Below are positions 1 to 6,026 of a stretch of 9,034 bases of DNA, piece by piece (position 1 is the stretch's first letter; each line of letters opens with the position of its first letter). The notes below the pieces were generated by a model. The model was not told where the DNA came from, made no database searches, and saw nothing but the letters and a program-made list of their open reading frames with translations. The DNA is from Lentisphaeria bacterium (GTDB lineage Bacteria > Verrucomicrobiota > Lentisphaeria > Victivallales > GWF2-50-93): contig JAGVIF010000018.1 in assembly GCA_020056205.1 (NCBI GenBank), forward strand, positions 1 to 9,034. The letters run 5' to 3'. The translations under genes were made by a program, and so were the position numbers.

Positions 1-1
1 C

Positions 2-295
2 GCGGGTATTGCCCCTGCCAGAAATACTTGCGAGCCCTCCGATGGCATCTGCAACGGCGCGGTTTATGACTTTTGCAACTGGCTCTGTACTGTAATTCAT
101 CCACTCTGCATTGGATCCCCTACGGGTTTTACTGGAGTAAGGGTCAGAACATCATTTTATTCGACAGATAATTACATCATTGCTTGGTCTCTTGCCTTTT
201 TCCCGCCTTTATTATTTTCAGCAACGGGTTTAATTTTAGTTTTTAAAGACAAATTATTCCCAAAACCATTTGAATCGGAAAACTATTTAAAATGA
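2..295 (+). CDS. C-terminal fragment of an unrecognised Cys-rich membrane-associated protein (5' end outside window)
   Basis: An open frame runs from the left edge (codons start at base 2) to a TGA at 293-295, giving 97 residues with no start codon in view. The first half is cysteine-rich, with six cysteines between about residues 10 and 45 (NTCEPSDGICNG, DFCNWLCTVIHPLC). The second half has one hydrophobic stretch (IIAWSLAFFPPLLFSATGLI) followed by a charged tail ending PFESENYLK, consistent with one membrane segment near the C-terminus. I do not recognise a family. The gene is T-rich compared with the genes that follow, which might point to a different origin. A small stem-loop lies 23 bp after the stop. 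The call as coding rests on the long open frame and the membrane-like composition only. Confidence 0.5.
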   Translation, partial: AGIAPARNTCEPSDGICNGAVYDFCNWLCTVIHPLCIGSPTGFTGVRVRTSFYSTDNYIIAWSLAFFPPLLFSATGLILVFKDKLFPKPFESENYLK

Positions 296-317
296 TCAAT
301 CCCCAACGAGATTCCAT

Positions 318-348
318 TCATCCAACTCCGCCTCCGCGGTGTGGATGA
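318..348. repeat. stem-loop downstream of the first partial gene
   Basis: TCATCCA (318-324) pairs with TGGATGA (342-348), and inside the loop CCGC (328-331) pairs with GCGG (336-339). No T-run follows, so this is not a standard intrinsic terminator for the gene ending at 295. It could be a weak 3' structure or a remnant of dispersed repeat sequence. Confidence 0.35.
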
Positions 349-376
349 TGGGTGGGCATTAGAATCGAAGAAAATA

Positions 377-400
377 TCTCGCGCGAAGGCACGAAGACAC
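377..400 (+). repeat. left arm of imperfect inverted repeat flanking the GxxExxY gene
   Basis: This 24-base arm (TCTCGC...AAGGCAC...CAC) matches the reverse complement of 632-655 at 19 of 24 positions by hand alignment, including an uninterrupted AAGGCAC core. The two arms bracket the 405-623 gene almost exactly: the left arm ends 4 bases before the ATG and the right arm starts 8 bases after the stop. Sequences of this 'gtgtctttgtgcc' type often lie beside GxxExxY genes, from memory, so the gene plus its arms may be a small cassette. Confidence 0.6.
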
Positions 401-404
401 AAAA

Positions 405-623
405 ATGAATGAAAATGAGATCGGGAAAATAATAGTGGACTGCGCAGTTCGTCTGCATAAGGAGCTTAGCCCAGGTCTTCTCGAAACTGTCAATCCCGCA
501 CACAAGAAACAGGTCTTGACACATCTTGAGCTGACAGGATGCAAGCTCGGATATTTACTGAATTTCGGCGAGTCCCTGATGAAGGATGGAATTACAAGGC
601 TACTCAACGGTGAAATTCAATAA
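405..623 (+). CDS. GxxExxY-family protein with the catalytic core deleted in frame (probable decayed gene)
   Basis: The 72-residue product has both ends of the GxxExxY family (PD-(D/E)XK-like, usually about 125-130 residues). The N-terminus MNENEIGKIIVDCAVRLHKE is typical, and so is the C-terminus from NPAHKKQ through LGYLLNFGESLMKDGITRLLNG. The middle is missing: residue 29 (GLLETV, codon 489-491) is joined directly to N30 (codon from 492). About 50-55 residues, including the acidic and ELK-type nuclease residues, are therefore absent. The signature itself is broken, reading G24-x-x-E27-x-x-N30 instead of ending in Tyr. The frame is kept, so the remnant may still be translated, but no nuclease activity is expected. 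No Shine-Dalgarno sequence precedes the ATG. The gene stands alone between the inverted-repeat arms. The family's biological role is not established. Family assignment is confident; whether it is functional or a pseudogene is open. Confidence 0.8.
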   Translation: MNENEIGKIIVDCAVRLHKELSPGLLETVNPAHKKQVLTHLELTGCKLGYLLNFGESLMKDGITRLLNGEIQ

Positions 624-631
624 ATATCCTC

Positions 632-655
632 GTGGTTTTGTGCCTTTGTGCGAGA
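632..655 (-). repeat. right arm of imperfect inverted repeat flanking the GxxExxY gene
   Basis: This is the reverse-complement partner of 377-400 (19 of 24 matches by eye; shared core GTGCCTT on this strand). It begins 8 bases after the GxxExxY stop codon. With the left arm it defines a unit of about 280 bp. Confidence 0.6.
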
Positions 656-702
656 AATAATAAGACAAAGGAATTCCAAAAGGCCGCTTCACTTGACCCT
701 TT

Positions 703-715
703 ACCGCCGGGCGGT
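703..715. repeat. 13-bp GC-rich palindrome upstream of nadD
   Basis: ACCGCC-G-GGCGGT is a perfect odd-centred palindrome about 40 bp upstream of the nadD start. It could be a protein-binding operator or a chance GC-rich repeat. A GATAAT at 736-741 resembles a -10 box, but no good -35 sits at the right spacing, so I do not call a promoter. The rest of 656-755 shows nothing else I can name. Confidence 0.3.
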
Positions 716-755
716 TCGGGCAGGTGAGCGCAGTCGATAATAAACATGGAGAATC

Positions 756-1406
756 ATGATAAGGGCTATTTTTGGAGGGACATTTGATCCGCCCCACAAC
801 GGTCATACCGGATTGGCGAGGGCTGTCATAGAAATGGGATACGCCGGCGAGGTCATCTTTGTTCCCGCGTTTTGTCCTCCGCATAAACCTGAAATGCCGA
901 CGGTAAGTTTCGAGCACAGGCTTGAGATGACGCATTTGGCGGTAAGAGACGAAAAGTCTTTTTCCGTATCCGGCATTGAAGTTGAAATGAATAGAAAACC
1001 TTCTTACACTTTCGATGTGATGGAGGAGTTGGAAAAACGTTTGGGCGGAGAGGAAATCGCCCTGTTGATGGGGACAGACAACCTGATAAATTTCAAGACA
1101 TGGCATAGAGGCTCTGAAATTCTGCGTCGTTGGAGGATAATCTCATATCCGCGGCCAAATTTCACCTGCGAGAAAAAGGAACTCTTGAAATTTTGGCCGG
1201 AATCGGAAACGGACAAGATTTTCCTCTCTATTGCCGCCCATCTCCCTGTATTTGACCTTGCATCATCGCAAATCAGGTGTAGGATTAGCCGCGGCATGAG
1301 CGTGGACGGATTGATGTCAAAAACTGTGCTGGAATACATACAGGCGCAAAAATTATACAAACAAAATAAACGGGAACCAAATGACGAAAACAATCAACGA
1401 ATCTGA
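756..1406 (+). CDS. nadD: nicotinate-nucleotide adenylyltransferase NadD
   Basis: NadD transfers AMP from ATP to nicotinate mononucleotide, giving deamido-NAD, the penultimate step of NAD synthesis in the cytoplasm. The 216-residue product has the nucleotidyltransferase signature GGTFDPPHNGH (residues 7-17, the HxGH ATP-binding site) and the family segments CPPHKP (40-45), SYTFD (83-87) and MGTDNL (105-110) with its downstream Trp116. The second ATP motif ASSQIR (169-174) matches the ISSTxIR consensus. Length is normal for the family. The ATG is preceded by GGAG at 748-751 with short 4-nt spacing. It is the first gene of an operon: its last 26 nt overlap the start of rsfS, so the C-terminal tail beyond about residue 203 is encoded in the overlap zone and is probably not critical. 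NadC, the preceding enzyme of the pathway, is encoded about 6 kb downstream. Confidence 0.96.
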   Translation: MIRAIFGGTFDPPHNGHTGLARAVIEMGYAGEVIFVPAFCPPHKPEMPTVSFEHRLEMTHLAVRDEKSFSVSGIEVEMNRKPSYTFDVMEELEKRLGGEEIALLMGTDNLINFKTWHRGSEILRRWRIISYPRPNFTCEKKELLKFWPESETDKIFLSIAAHLPVFDLASSQIRCRISRGMSVDGLMSKTVLEYIQAQKLYKQNKREPNDENNQRI

Positions 1407-1782
1407 AAAGCTGGCGGCGCTTTGCGCCAAGTCCGCTGACGCTATCAAGGCGGAAAACATAAGCATTCTTAAGGTGGGAGAGTTGACGACGGTCGCGGAC
1501 TATTTTGTTATATGTACCGGAAATTCCACCCCCCAGTTGAGGGCTATTTCCGATGAGGTGATAGAGAGAGTCAAAAGAACAATAGGGAAAAGGGCTTCAG
1601 TCCTTTCGGGAGACGCCCAAAGCGGGTGGATGGCAATGGACTACGGTTCGGTGATCGTTCATGTTTTTTCAAAAGAAACAAGGGATAAATATCAGCTCGA
1701 AGCCCTGTGGAGCGACGCCCCTAGGATAGAGGCGTTGAAAGTTCTCGAAGAAAAAACAAAAAAGAAACGAAAGAGTTCATGA
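1381..1782 (+). CDS. rsfS: ribosomal silencing factor RsfS
   Basis: RsfS binds ribosomal protein uL14 on the 50S subunit and blocks subunit joining, lowering translation when nutrients are scarce. The 133-residue protein has the family landmarks in order: ADYFVICTGNS (39-49), GWMAMDYGSVIVHVF (82-96) and YQLEALWSDAP (104-114). It ends in a lysine-rich tail (KTKKKRKSS), which may be a lineage extension. The ATG at 1381 lies inside the end of nadD (26-nt overlap) and the stop overlaps the next ATG as ATGA, so the three genes are almost certainly co-transcribed and translationally coupled. The nadD-rsfS pairing is common across bacteria and supports both calls. Confidence 0.95.
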   Translation: MTKTINESEKLAALCAKSADAIKAENISILKVGELTTVADYFVICTGNSTPQLRAISDEVIERVKRTIGKRASVLSGDAQSGWMAMDYGSVIVHVFSKETRDKYQLEALWSDAPRIEALKVLEEKTKKKRKSS

Positions 1783-2363
1783 AAACACCCGAACAACCGA
1801 CAGAATTTGGCTGGGAAGCGATATTTAAGAAAGACGATGCGCAGATAAGAAAGTATATGGCGATGCTTCCGCAATACATTGATATTCCCGGCGAAGACAG
1901 CATCATTCTTGAAAGGATCGAAGGGGAAGAAAAAATCAGCTCATTTGAATATGCGGGCTGGCAGACTGATTTTTCGGAAGATGAAGACTTGTTGGCGGAC
2001 GAATGGGATGCGGGAAGAGGCACGGGAATTTTAAAAAAGGTTGCCGCCCGCTCGAGGCATCTGCTCCTTATCCAAAACGCGCTTATCTCGGAGGAGGACG
2101 GCGCCGACGCTATGAGGGCGATCGGCATCTTCGCCATAATAACGGGGCGCCTGATATCCGCCATAAACGCCTGCGACGAAAGCCCCGCCTTCGCCCTTGC
2201 CCATTGCAAAAGGACGCATGAACACGTCAACGAACTCGAATCCATGTTTAGAAAAATGCGGTCGGCGCAGCCGAATATATCGCGTCTGTTGGACAGGGAA
2301 ATATCGGCGCTTTCAGAAATCTCGGAGATGATAAGCGAATGGATATTTGAGATACGGAAATAG
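1779..2363 (+). CDS. unknown acidic, helix-rich protein; third gene of the nadD-rsfS operon
   Basis: This 194-residue product belongs to no family I recognise. It has no signal peptide and no clear membrane segment, so it is probably cytoplasmic. Residues 1-60 include FGWEAIFKK and an IPGEDSI segment. Residues 64-77 are strongly acidic (DFSEDEDLLADEWD). From about residue 83 to the end the sequence looks almost entirely alpha-helical, with heptad-like stretches (NELESMFRKM, then ISALSEISEMISEW). A His/Cys-containing patch at 142-149 (HCKRTHEH) could bind metal, but this is speculative. The start overlaps the rsfS stop by four bases (ATGA), which strongly supports it as a real gene and implies coupled translation with rsfS. 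The operon context hints at a link to ribosomes or NAD metabolism, but nothing in the sequence shows one. A nested stem-loop begins 2 bases after the stop. Confidence 0.85.
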   Translation: MKTPEQPTEFGWEAIFKKDDAQIRKYMAMLPQYIDIPGEDSIILERIEGEEKISSFEYAGWQTDFSEDEDLLADEWDAGRGTGILKKVAARSRHLLLIQNALISEEDGADAMRAIGIFAIITGRLISAINACDESPAFALAHCKRTHEHVNELESMFRKMRSAQPNISRLLDREISALSEISEMISEWIFEIRK

Positions 2364-2364
2364 A

Positions 2365-2430
2365 ATCTGGTGATTGGATGATTGGGAGATTGAAGGATTG
2401 AAAAATCTTAAAATCTCTAAATCACCAAAT
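2365..2430. repeat. nested stem-loop immediately after the nadD operon
   Basis: Three complementary pairs are nested about one centre. ATCTGGTGATT (2365-2375) pairs with AATCACCAAAT (2420-2430), 10 of 11 positions. GAGATT (2386-2391) pairs with AATCTC (2412-2417). GATT (2396-2399) pairs with AATC (2404-2407) around a GAAA loop. It starts 2 bases past the stop at 2363. It is AT-rich and no T-tract follows, so it is not a classic intrinsic terminator, but it could mark or protect the 3' end of the operon mRNA. It may equally be part of the dispersed-repeat tract that follows. Confidence 0.45.
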
Positions 2431-2445
2431 CGAAAAATAATATAT

Positions 2446-2481
2446 CCCTTGTGTCCCTTATGTCTCTGTGTCTCTATGGTG
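2446..2481 (+). repeat. degenerate 8-9 bp tandem micro-repeat (CCCTTGTGT type)
   Basis: About four imperfect units of the form CCCTTGTGT, CCCTTATGT, CTCTGTGT and CTCTATGGT run head to tail. There is no sensible open frame. The wording (GTGTC, CTT, TGT) resembles the arms around the GxxExxY gene, though not closely enough to call them the same repeat. Confidence 0.5.
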
Positions 2482-2488
2482 AAGAGCA

Positions 2489-2509
2489 GAATTACGAATT
2501 ACGAATTTA
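2489..2509 (+). repeat. 7-bp tandem repeat (GAATTAC)n
   Basis: Three successive 7-bp units: GAATTAC twice and then GAATTTA. It lies 8 bases after the preceding micro-repeat and 3 bases before an AACC-based repeat with the same 7-bp spacing. Confidence 0.6.
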
Positions 2510-2511
2510 GA

Positions 2512-2553
2512 AACCTTTAACCCGTAACCTAATAACCTATAACCAATAACCCT
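2512..2553 (+). repeat. 7-bp periodic AACC repeat (telomere-like)
   Basis: The tetranucleotide AACC occurs at 2512, 2519, 2526, 2534, 2541 and 2548, spacings of 7, 7, 8, 7 and 7, with A/T-rich filler between. It looks like a telomere-type repeat, but it is short, internal and degenerate. It could be a slippage product, a protein-binding array or debris of a mobile element. No gene is visible here. Confidence 0.6.
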
Positions 2554-2600
2554 TTGAAAATCGAAAATTCTCCTTTTCCTTTGAAACTACCGCACAAGTA

Positions 2601-2645
2601 GGTCAGCGCTTTTCTTGTCCTGAGCCTGTCGAAGGAAGCCTGACC
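2601..2645. repeat. inverted repeat enclosing the 19-bp TCCTGAGCCTGTCGAAGGA motif
   Basis: GGTCAG (2601-2606) pairs with CTGACC (2640-2645); after one bulged base, GCTTTT (2608-2613) can pair with GGAAGC (2634-2639) with two G-T wobbles. Inside lies TCCTGAGCCTGTCGAAGGA at 2618-2636. From memory, this string and close variants occur as dispersed repeats in many unrelated bacterial genomes. A short T-rich run (TTTTTATTT) follows at 2649-2657, so on the + strand it could also end transcripts. Its nature as a mobile or REP-like element is inferred. Confidence 0.5.
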
Positions 2646-2691
2646 ATGTTTTTATTTAGACGGTCGAGGTAATTGCAAAACTTCTGATTTC

Positions 2692-2710
2692 GGTCGCGGC
2701 GAGCGCGACC
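2692..2710 (-). repeat. GC-rich hairpin just after the dinG stop codon
   Basis: GGTCGCG (2692-2698) and CGCGACC (2704-2710) form a perfect 7-bp stem around a GCGAG loop. It starts 7 bases past the helicase stop (2718-2720 on the minus strand), so it sits at the 3' end of that mRNA. No U-run follows on the minus strand, so it is not a canonical intrinsic terminator. It may stabilise the transcript end or be a REP-like repeat unit. Confidence 0.5.
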
Positions 2711-2717
2711 CTCCATT

Positions 2718-4742
2718 TTACGATGAGACTTCGATATGGCATTTGGGGATTGAATTCAGGAAGACCCTGCCATAATTTTTGGTCAGTATTCGTTTATCGA
2801 GTATTGCGACTATGCCGGTGTCTCTTTTGTTTCTTATCAGCCGTCCTATGCCCTGCCGGAACTTAAGGACCGCTTCAGGGAGGAGATAGTTTTTGAAGGA
2901 ATCCCCTCCGCCGGCCTCTATCAATTCCGAACGCGCCTGAATCAGAGGATGCGAAGGAACATCAAACGGCAGCTTTGTTATTATCACATTGCTGAGGGAT
3001 TCGCCCGGCACATCAACGCCGGCCCAGAAACTTGCGGCTCCAAATATGACGGAGTCGGTGTCGCCGCGAAATTCTTTCAACATGCTGTTTCTGCTGAGAT
3101 TTTCCCCCTGCACAAGAAGTTTTATCCCTTTTTCGGCAAAAAAACATCTTAGTTTCGCCGCGCATTTGCGCAGGAGGTCGTAACTCGTAAAAAGGACAAA
3201 GGCCTTGCCGTGTGTGATTGATGTGTATTTGCGTATTTCTTCGCACATTAAATCAAGGTATTCCGCGTCATTTGGCTCCGGGACAACCTTTGATATGTAG
3301 ATTTTCATTTGCCTTTGATAATCGAACAAAGTATCAAGTATTGACTTCTCTCCGTTGCAGTATCCGACTCTTCCGCAATAGTATTCCAGGTCTCCTCCGA
3401 CCGACAGGGTGGCGCTGGCAAGGATTACCGGTCTGGGATTATTAAAGATAATTTTGTTGAGCAGTTCTTTCACTTTCACCGGCGCGGCAAAAAGCTCAAT
3501 GCGCCCATTTTCTTTGGCGCTGTTGGACTCAATCCAATAAACATAATTCTCAAAGGTCATATTGCTGAATCTGTAAAAAGCGTCGGCATAAAATTCGGTC
3601 TTCATCGTGTAGGATTCAAGTTCCTGGCGATAATTTTCGTCAGTCTCCGTCTTTGCCATTTCAGCGAGATGTTTTGAGAAAGAATAAATCTCTTCTGAAA
3701 CGGTGTCGGTCGCAAGACCGGTTTTTCTCAAACGCAGGCAGTCCGTATTTTTTTCACTCAGCAAAGAGGAAAGTTTGCGAAAGTATCCTGCGGAAAGTTT
3801 GGCAATACTGTCTATCCTTGCCCGCAACTCGGCCTCCCTTACTCCGCCCCTGACGAGGAAGCCTTTGCCGGTTTCGGGATTGAAAAGTTTTTTTAGAAAA
3901 ATATCAAAACCAATCTTGCTTATGCGCAATCCAAGATGTTCCGCCGCGTCGCCTTCCATGACATGGGCCTCGTCAAAGACAACGGCGCAATAGTCGGGGA
4001 GAAGCGATGTCTCAAATTTTTCTTCCATAGTTATCTTGAGATTGGTGAAAAACAAGGCGTGATTTGCGACGAGGATGTCGGCGGTCTCCCAAGTTTTCCG
4101 CGCCTTCCAGTAGAAACAATTTTTAAAACCGGAACACTTTTGGCCGAGGCAGTTTCCCCCTTCGCAACACACAAAATCCCATGCCTTCCTGTCAAAAGTA
4201 AAAGATATCTCCGAAATATCTCCGGTTTGGGTTCGATTTGACCATATAGAAATTTTTTCGACTGAGGACTGAACGGCATCATCAAAAAGTTGAACCTCGC
4301 CCAGCCGCCCTCCCGATAAGGAAAGCCTCCTCCTGCAGAGATAATTAGCTCTTCCCTTGGCAAGCGCGGCCTTAAATTCATCCTTCATAAGCGACTGCAA
4401 CAGAGGGATATCCTTCTCTATCAACTGCTCCTGAAGGCTTATCGTTTCCGTGGTGATCAGAACCGGCTTTTCATTTGCCAAAGCAAAAAAAACAGAAGGC
4501 ACAAGATAAGCAAAACTCTTCCCTATTCCGGTAGGAGCTTCCACGCAGAGATTTTTGCCTCCTTCAAAGGACTCGGCTATTTGCAAAGCCATGTTTTTTT
4601 GCTGAGGTCTCTCCTCATACCGAAAACCTCCGAACTTTTCGCAGTTCTTGAGGGGCGTGGCTTCTCCAAAAAACTCCTCCGTTTTCAAATATGTTTTATC
4701 GGAGTCGGAAATATCCGAAACATTTTCACTGATTTTTATCAT
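2718..4742 (-). CDS. dinG: DinG/YoaA-type Fe-S ATP-dependent DNA helicase (XPD-like superfamily 2)
   Basis: The 674-residue product is a 5'-3' DNA helicase of the DinG/XPD branch, which unwinds R-loops, forked DNA and damaged replication intermediates. Visible motifs in order are: RPQQ (45-48); Walker A EAPTGIGKS (68-76); four Fe-S cluster cysteines C136, C198, C203 and C209, whose last three have the C-x4-C-x5-C spacing of E. coli DinG; ILVANHALFF (223-232); DEAH box (257-260); SAT motif (443-445); FWAGVDVPGESL (572-583); and QGIGRLIR (630-637), the motif VI arginine finger. All key residues are present, so it should be active. There is no added exonuclease domain at the N-terminus. The ATG has no evident Shine-Dalgarno sequence upstream (the 5' side is A/T-rich), so translation may be weak or start differently. 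It is transcribed alone, divergent from tolB across 92 bp. DinG versus YoaA cannot be separated by eye. Confidence 0.93.
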   Translation of the reverse strand: MIKISENVSDISDSDKTYLKTEEFFGEATPLKNCEKFGGFRYEERPQQKNMALQIAESFEGGKNLCVEAPTGIGKSFAYLVPSVFFALANEKPVLITTETISLQEQLIEKDIPLLQSLMKDEFKAALAKGRANYLCRRRLSLSGGRLGEVQLFDDAVQSSVEKISIWSNRTQTGDISEISFTFDRKAWDFVCCEGGNCLGQKCSGFKNCFYWKARKTWETADILVANHALFFTNLKITMEEKFETSLLPDYCAVVFDEAHVMEGDAAEHLGLRISKIGFDIFLKKLFNPETGKGFLVRGGVREAELRARIDSIAKLSAGYFRKLSSLLSEKNTDCLRLRKTGLATDTVSEEIYSFSKHLAEMAKTETDENYRQELESYTMKTEFYADAFYRFSNMTFENYVYWIESNSAKENGRIELFAAPVKVKELLNKIIFNNPRPVILASATLSVGGDLEYYCGRVGYCNGEKSILDTLFDYQRQMKIYISKVVPEPNDAEYLDLMCEEIRKYTSITHGKAFVLFTSYDLLRKCAAKLRCFFAEKGIKLLVQGENLSRNSMLKEFRGDTDSVIFGAASFWAGVDVPGESLSNVIITKLPFDVPSHPLIQARSELIEAGGGDSFKNYLLPEAVLKFRQGIGRLIRNKRDTGIVAILDKRILTKNYGRVFLNSIPKCHIEVSS

Positions 4743-4764
4743 TAAATTTATTTGATTTCGTCAT

Positions 4765-4792
4765 TTGATTAAAGAGACAGTTAAATTATCTT
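4765..4792 (+). promoter_or_regulatory. possible sigma70-type promoter for tolB-proB
   Basis: TTGATT (4765-4770) and TATCTT (4787-4792) are separated by 16 bp in the 92-bp divergent spacer between dinG and tolB. Each box matches its consensus at four of six positions, which is only suggestive in A/T-rich DNA. The tolB ribosome-binding site GGAG (4825-4828) follows, 6 nt before the ATG. Confidence 0.3.
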
Positions 4793-4834
4793 GGGAAGAT
4801 AGCGTTAAAATTCAAAAAATAAACGGAGTTTTAT

Positions 4835-6016
4835 ATGAATATCATCAAAGGTTTGTCGGTAGGCGTTGTCGTAATTTCCTGTATTTTCACAAATCTTTCC
4901 GCCCAGGTAAGGGTGATCAAGTCGGCAAAAGATAAAAATCCGACGTTGTCGTTTCGCGGAATAGCGGGAAATCCGACTCTCTCATCCGCTGTTGAGACGG
5001 ATCTTAGGAATTGCGGCTGGTTCGATGTTACTAATCAGGCCGGCGCCGAATACATAGCCGTCGGCGGAGCATCCGGCTCATCAGTTCAGGTGAATGTCAA
5101 CGGAATAAACGGAACAGCCGCCTCATCCGTCAGCGCAAGGATGGAATCGTCCGTCAAAAAAACAGCCCACACTATCGTGGACGCTATCCTCAAAGACATG
5201 TTTGGCGTCAAAGGACTATGCTCAAGCAAAATAGTCTTTTGCGGAGAAACCTCAAAGGGAAAAAAAGAAATATTCATTTGCGGTTTTGACGGGCAGGACA
5301 GCTCGCAGGCAACAAAGGATAATTCTTTGTCCGTTGAACCGGATTGGATGCCAGGAAACCCCGGAATCGTCTATACAAAATACAGCAAAATGTTCACGGA
5401 TATTGTAGAATATAATTTCTCTTCCAGAAGAACCAGGCGGCTGGCGCAGTTCCCCGGTCTTAACTCAGGAGCCGCTGTCTCCCCTGACGGCAAAATTTTC
5501 GCGTTAATATTGAGCAGGGACAGACAAGTTGAGTTATACATAAAGTCCTTGAATGGAAAAGAGTTCCGCAGGCTGACAAACGGCGCGGCCGTTGAAGCTT
5601 CTCCGTGCTGGTCTCCTTCCGGCGACAGAATATGCTTCGTCTCCGACATGGGAGGCAAACCTCAGCTCTACATAATAGGAGCCGGAGGAGGAAAACAAAT
5701 ACAACTTCAAACTATCGGCGATGAAGCCGTAAGCCCGTCATGGTCTTCCGACAATAAAATCGCGTATTCGGCTAAAACCGGAAAAAATTACAGCATAGCC
5801 GTTTATGACCTAAACGGAAAAGAGCCTCAGAAAGTTGTTACCAACGCCGCCGGCGACTGGGAATCTCCGTCATGGGCGCCGGATTGCCGCCACATAGTCT
5901 GTTCGAGAACAAGCGGAGGCAGATCCGAACTTTATCTGATAGACACATGGACCGGAAAAACACGCCCTCTTCTAAGAACAGGAGTAAACATCACCATGCC
6001 TTCATGGTCAAAATGA
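4835..6016 (+). CDS. tolB: Tol-Pal system beta-propeller protein TolB
   Basis: TolB is the periplasmic part of the Tol-Pal system, which links inner membrane, peptidoglycan and outer membrane and helps outer-membrane constriction at division. The 393-residue protein has an N-terminal signal peptide (Lys5, hydrophobic GLSVGVVVIS, predicted cleavage after LSA at residue 23). An N-terminal mixed domain follows to about residue 130, including the family-like ETDLRNCGWFDV (54-65). After it come five or so PD40-type propeller blades with repeated 'SPDG/SPSG...LY' patterns (e.g. SPDGK, ASPCWSPSGD, VSPSWSSD, ESPSWAPD), ending MPSWSK. V13-I-S-C16 also resembles a lipobox, so a lipoprotein form cannot be excluded. 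Start choice is supported by GGAG 6 nt upstream. No tolA, tolQ, tolR or pal is visible; the next gene, proB, starts 10 bp after the stop and is probably co-transcribed. Confidence 0.9.
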   Translation: MNIIKGLSVGVVVISCIFTNLSAQVRVIKSAKDKNPTLSFRGIAGNPTLSSAVETDLRNCGWFDVTNQAGAEYIAVGGASGSSVQVNVNGINGTAASSVSARMESSVKKTAHTIVDAILKDMFGVKGLCSSKIVFCGETSKGKKEIFICGFDGQDSSQATKDNSLSVEPDWMPGNPGIVYTKYSKMFTDIVEYNFSSRRTRRLAQFPGLNSGAAVSPDGKIFALILSRDRQVELYIKSLNGKEFRRLTNGAAVEASPCWSPSGDRICFVSDMGGKPQLYIIGAGGGKQIQLQTIGDEAVSPSWSSDNKIAYSAKTGKNYSIAVYDLNGKEPQKVVTNAAGDWESPSWAPDCRHIVCSRTSGGRSELYLIDTWTGKTRPLLRTGVNITMPSWSK

Positions 6017-6026
6017 CAAAAAAATA

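Noticed and set aside
600..1106. Open frame of 168 codons on the minus strand
   Set aside because: It lies antisense to nadD, whose motifs are unmistakable, and its own product has no recognisable features.
1721..2245. Open frame of 174 codons on the minus strand (Ser-rich product)
   Set aside because: It is antisense to the end of rsfS and the third operon gene. The Ser/Ala-rich composition is typical of a shadow frame, and the plus-strand gene has the ATGA overlap.
2440..2555. CRISPR array
   Set aside because: The repeat units are 7-9 bp with no 25-40 bp repeats, no unique spacers and no cas genes.
2673..2682. TTGCAAAACT shared with 7192-7201
   Set aside because: A 10-bp exact match between two places in 9 kb is expected many times by chance, and the flanks do not match.
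3936..4241. 101-codon plus-strand frame within dinG
   Set aside because: It is a shadow of the helicase, which carries every motif on the other strand.
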